Shown here one piece after another: positions 61,044 to 64,000 of a DNA stretch of 64,000 bases. The notes beneath the pieces were generated by a model. It saw only the letters and a list, made by a program, of their open reading frames with translations. It did no database searches and had not been told where the DNA came from. Source of the stretch: CAWGXG01 sp963826505. Lineage in GTDB: Bacteria; Chloroflexota; Anaerolineae; Aggregatilineales; Aggregatilineaceae. Position numbers and translations under genes: made by a program. Within the stretch, counting starts at the first letter, position 1. The number at the start of each line of letters is the position of its first letter. The stretch is taken from positions 132,990-196,989 of the forward strand of contig CAWGXG010000010.1 of the NCBI GenBank assembly GCA_963826505.1, in the 5' to 3' direction.

Positions 61044-61832
61044 ATGCCATCGCAATCCATTGTGTTCGATCGCGCCGCCGGTTTTTACGACGAGACGCGC
61101 GGCTTTCCGCCTGGGGAAGAAGACCACGCCGCCGCGCTGCTGTGTACCGCCGGTCATCTGACGGCAGACAGCCGCGTCCTGGAAGTGGGGATCGGGACGG
61201 GGCGCATCGCGCTGCCGCTGGCTCCCCATGTGCGCGACGTGGTTGGCGTCGATCTCTCGACTAAAATGCTAGCGCGCCTGCTCGCCAAACGCGACGATCA
61301 GCGCGTCTACCCCACCAACGGGGACGCGCTGCACCTGCCCTTTGCCACGCATATATTTGACGCCGTGGTCGCCGTGCACGTCTTCCATCTGATCGTGGAA
61401 TGGCGAGACGTCCTGCACGAGATCGCGCGCGTTCTGCGCCCGGGGGGCGTGCTGCTGCACGCCTGGAACGATAGCGATTCTCGCGCGAACGATGTGCTCG
61501 CGGATGCCTGGGATAACGCCGTGGGCAAAGAACGTCGACAACACGTCGGCGTGTCCTTCGAGGAGCGCGAGACTTTTCTAGAGGACTCCGGCTGGCGGCC
61601 CGACGGCGAGATGCTGAATCATGCGTACCTGACGATGCGTGTGCCGCGCCTGTTCCTCCAGCGGTTGGAGATGCGCAGCTGGTCGAACATGTGGCGCATG
61701 TCAGACGACACGGTCGCGCGTGGGATCGCCGCTGTTCACGCGGCGATGGTCGAACACAACATCGGGCTGGACGACCAGCGCCCCTTTGAGAATGTATTTT
61801 CGGTACGGGCCTACCAGCCGCCCCGTGACTAG
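61044..61832 (+). CDS. Class I SAM-dependent methyltransferase
   Basis: A 262-residue methyltransferase of the UbiE/SmtA-like class. Motif I is RVLEVGIGTGRIALPLA; motif II/post-I is VVGVDLSTKMLARLL; GDALHLPFATHIFDAVVAVH follows, and VLHEIARVLRPGGVLLHAWN is motif III. Its start resembles FDRAAGFYDETRGFPP, usual for enzymes that methylate small molecules. The substrate is unknown. GCGAGGAAG lies 7 bases before the ATG at 61044. It is divergent from hrcA, and a secreted protein follows 43 bases downstream. Confidence 0.9.
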   Translation: MPSQSIVFDRAAGFYDETRGFPPGEEDHAAALLCTAGHLTADSRVLEVGIGTGRIALPLAPHVRDVVGVDLSTKMLARLLAKRDDQRVYPTNGDALHLPFATHIFDAVVAVHVFHLIVEWRDVLHEIARVLRPGGVLLHAWNDSDSRANDVLADAWDNAVGKERRQHVGVSFEERETFLEDSGWRPDGEMLNHAYLTMRVPRLFLQRLEMRSWSNMWRMSDDTVARGIAAVHAAMVEHNIGLDDQRPFENVFSVRAYQPPRD

Positions 61833-61875
61833 GCCCGTCTGCCTGTATTCTGCTTCATCACCTGTTGGAGGAATT

Positions 61876-63562
61876 ATGCTGCGACGATCTCTTGTGCTCC
61901 TGGTGACGGTAGTCGCGGTCCTGGCCGCGCTGTCCGGCCCGGTGACCGATGCGTTGGCCCAGGACGCCCCTCAGGCGGTGTTGGATGCACTCGCCGCGCT
62001 CAACACCAAACTTGGCACCAATCTGACGCTCTCGAATATGGCAAGCTGGAGCTGGGAACAGAAGAATTTCCCTGATACCAGTCTGGGCTGCCCGCAAGCG
62101 GGATTCGCATATTCGCAAGTCATGACGAACGGCTACGTCGTGCTGCTGGTCTATAACGGCGTGCAGTACGATTACCGCGTGTCCGCCAACCGCCAGACGG
62201 TTTTCCTGTGCACGGACACTTCCGGCGCGCCGGGTGGCACTCCGGGCAGCACGCCGGTCCAGACCGCTATCGTCACGCCCATCCCCAGCCCGACGCCCTT
62301 CGCGGTGGCCCCGCCCACGCCGACCGTCCCCGTCGCAACCGGGTCGGTCGTGTGCGCGGGCGGCCTGCCCACCCGGCTGGCCGTGGGCATGCAGGCGCGT
62401 TCCATCACCACCAGCTCGATCAACATCCGCAATCCCCCATCGCTCACCGATCCGAGCGCCGTGTCCGGACTGCTGCTGCCGGGCGGGACGTTCAGCGTGA
62501 TCGGCGGGCCGCGCTGCGTGGATAACCGCACGTGGTGGCAGATCGAGTATGCGAGCGCGGTCGGTGTCACGCAGGGCTGGGTGATTGAAGGCGATAACGT
62601 CGATTATTGGCTGGCACCAGTCGGCGGCGCAGTGAGCGTCCCGCGCAGGGCCAGGCGCAATCCCGGCCAGCCCGATCGGCCCGGCGAATGCCGCGCAGTT
62701 AACTCTGACGACACAGGCACCGCTGCTGCAAAACGCGGTCGGAGCGGCGCTGCTGAGCAGCGGCGACGCGCTGATCATCGACGCGACGGGCGTGCTGCGT
62801 TATTACAGCGCCGCGACCCATGCCGCCACGACCCTGGCGCTGGCCCATCCACAGCAAACCGTTATCCGCGTGGCCGCCGCTCCAAAAGACGCCTTCACGA
62901 CGCATTATGCCACGTTGGAGCGCAGCGTGTCCGCGCCCACCATGACGCTGCTCTACATGGGCGAGATCACGACCGGCACCACCGCCCCGACAGCAGCGGA
63001 GAAATTCGGCGTGCAGCTGCCCTTCCAGCCCAACTATCTGACCTTTAGCCCCGATGGTCAGGTGCTGGCCGTCAGCAGCGGCGATCTAACCGGCGACGAC
63101 CGGCGCGCCTAACCTGGTCTTCTTGTGGGACATCGCGACCGGCGCGCAGCTCGCGCCGATCACGCTGGACGGCCCGCCGCCGATCTGGCTTTCAGCCCGG
63201 ACGGTAACCTGCTGGCGATCTCGGTGCCCAACACGGGTCGCGCTTGTGGTCGCGGCCCTCCGGCGCGGAACGCGCGCTGCTGCCGGGCGCGTCCGGATCG
63301 CAGGGCACGCCGAGCTGGCTTTCAGCCCGGACGGATCGCTGTTGGCGGTCGGGACCGATGACGGGCAGGTCGTGCTGTGGGACGTCGCGACCGCCACCCC
63401 GCGCCGCATGATCCAGGCATACCCGGACGCGCAGGTGCGTTTCGTGGCCTTCAGCCCGGATGGGACGGTGTTCGTCACGTCCAGCGTGCGTCCGCTTGAG
63501 CCGCAAACGAATTCCGATTCAGCGTGTGGGACAGCGAGACGGGCAACAAACTGGCTGGTCCG
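61876..63562 (+). pseudogene. Secreted protein, GCP-type domain, SH3-like domain and WD40-like propeller; frameshifted and interrupted
   Basis: The gene starts with a clear signal peptide (SLVLLVTVVAVLAALSGPVT, cleavage near DALAQDA) and GGAGG before the ATG. The first domain (about 30-115) has FPDTSLGCPQAGFAYSQVMT and NGYVVLLVYNGVQYDYRVS, homologous to the domain in the gene at 21723. After a Pro/Thr linker an SH3-like domain with two Cys follows (ITTSSINIRNPPSLTDPSAV; WWQIEYASAVGVTQGWV). Then the frame shifts near 62,645-62,660, again near 63,105 and near 63,180, and at least once more by about 63,300. Propeller blades are visible throughout (FSPDGQVLAVSSGDL, FSPDGSLLAVGTDDGQVVLW, VAFSPDGTVFVTSS, SVWDSETGNKLAG). 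The blade series then stops abruptly at about 63,560, where a different protein begins. Confidence 0.78.
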
Positions 63563-63859
63563 CCGGGCACGGGGCGGTGCAACGACTGCTCGCACGTGTC
63601 CCCGGCCTGGAATTCGATGTACTGCCCACCCAAGGCATGTGCTGTGGCGCAGCGGGTAGCCACATGCTGGAATTTCCCGCAACGCGCGGCGGCGCTGCGC
63701 CAGCGTCTGCTGGACCGGATGCCCGATCCTGCAGCCGAATTGCTGCTGACCAGCAACATCGGCTGTCGCCTGCACTTGGGGGCCGGGTTGCGCGAACGCT
63801 CGACACGCATCGAAATCCAGCACCCGCTGGTGTTGCTTGCGCGACAATTGGCGACATGA
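63563..63859 (+). pseudogene. C-terminal fragment of a GlcF-like (CCG-domain) iron-sulphur protein
   Basis: Directly after the last propeller blade the sequence encodes HGAVQRLLARVPGLEFDVLP, then MCCGAAGSHMLEFPATR (the CCG motif) and, after a one-base shift near 63,680-63,700, LRQRLLDRMPDPAAELLLTS, NIGCRLHLGAGLRE and IQHPLVLLARQLAT. This is the end of a glycolate oxidase iron-sulphur subunit (GlcF) or relative, with the second Cys-rich motif's last Cys residues. The N-terminal ferredoxin part and first CCG motif are missing. There is no start or ribosome-binding site. Either a deletion or an assembly chimera fused it to the propeller gene. Confidence 0.7.
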
Positions 63860-64000
63860 ACATCGAAGTCCGCCACCTCACGCCTGTCGACCGCGCCCTG
63901 TCCGCGTTGCAGCGCGCCTTAGACACCGTTGCAGGCACCGCCGTTGCATCGCGACCGTCTCCTGCCGAATCGCATTCATCACCCGCACTCAATACAAGGG
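63856..64000 (+). CDS. Probable COQ7-type quinone hydroxylase, 5' end
   Basis: An ATG overlapping the preceding stop (ATGA) opens a frame that runs to the window edge: MNIEVRHLTPVDRALSALQR followed by ALDTVAGTAVASRPSPAE and an SHSSPALN segment. The opening xRHLTPVDRxL and the RPSPAE segment resemble the N-terminus of demethoxyubiquinone hydroxylases (COQ7), a di-iron ubiquinone-pathway enzyme; the metal-binding ExxxH motifs would lie beyond the window. The call rests on 48 residues only. Ubiquinone synthesis is not expected in Chloroflexota. Confidence 0.5.
   Translation, partial: MNIEVRHLTPVDRALSALQRALDTVAGTAVASRPSPAESHSSPALNTR

Noticed and set aside
1..64000. CRISPR array, prophage, integrase or transposase
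   Set aside because: No regularly spaced repeats, no recombinase or transposase motifs and no phage structural genes were seen.

Overview
The window looks like a draft, metagenome-style contig from a GC-rich bacterium, most likely a member of the Chloroflexota (Anaerolineae-like). This rests on very large PAS/GAF histidine kinases, secreted proteins with SH3 and beta-propeller parts, a FadN-type beta-oxidation enzyme, an archaeal/eukaryal-type ProRS, and lone HrcA and MutS-like genes. The assignment is an inference from gene content; no rRNA or tRNA gene was seen. Six genes, including proS and pnp, are broken by single-base shifts between otherwise intact domains, which points to residual indel errors rather than real decay.

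Layout. 0-8.7 kb: 3' part of secA; a signalling group (small helical protein, KaiC-like ATPase, two small membrane proteins, PAS-GAF4 histidine kinase); adenosine deaminase. 8.7-16.3 kb: secreted duplicated-domain protein, YedK/HMCES-like protein on an apparently leaderless promoter, metallo-hydrolase, GNAT, two neighbouring trypsin-like proteases (one frameshifted), LuxR-type regulator, NUDIX hydrolase and two unlisted small membrane proteins (48 and 58 aa). 16.6-19.5 kb: purC-purD-mpg. 19.5-27.8 kb: BON protein and a run of secreted or membrane proteins, including a substrate-binding/SH3/CARDB fusion. 27.8-41.5 kb: one minus-strand transcription unit, FadN-like enzyme, a 3,355-residue histidine kinase, thiolase. 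41.7-51.6 kb: proS, GYD protein, a NYN-domain protein, rpsO, pnp, rpmJ, rpsA. 51.9-57.5 kb: TIR protein, glycosidase-like lipoprotein, MutS-like ATPase, DinB and VOC proteins. 57.5-60.8 kb: cysE and cysK in one open frame, a regulatory leader, and hrcA. 61-64 kb: methyltransferase, a secreted propeller protein that breaks off, then a GlcF-like tail and the start of a COQ7-like gene that look foreign to this genome.

The most notable new structure is upstream of cysK (59.37-59.66 kb). A near-consensus promoter is followed by a 27-codon leader ORF with three Cys codons within five residues and a fourth near its end, then by an intrinsic terminator whose loop can instead pair over 12 bp with the end of the leader ORF. 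This has the design of a cysteine-responsive transcription attenuator. The second is the 10-kb sensor kinase gene lying 45 bp and 25 bp from two fatty-acid beta-oxidation genes on the same strand.
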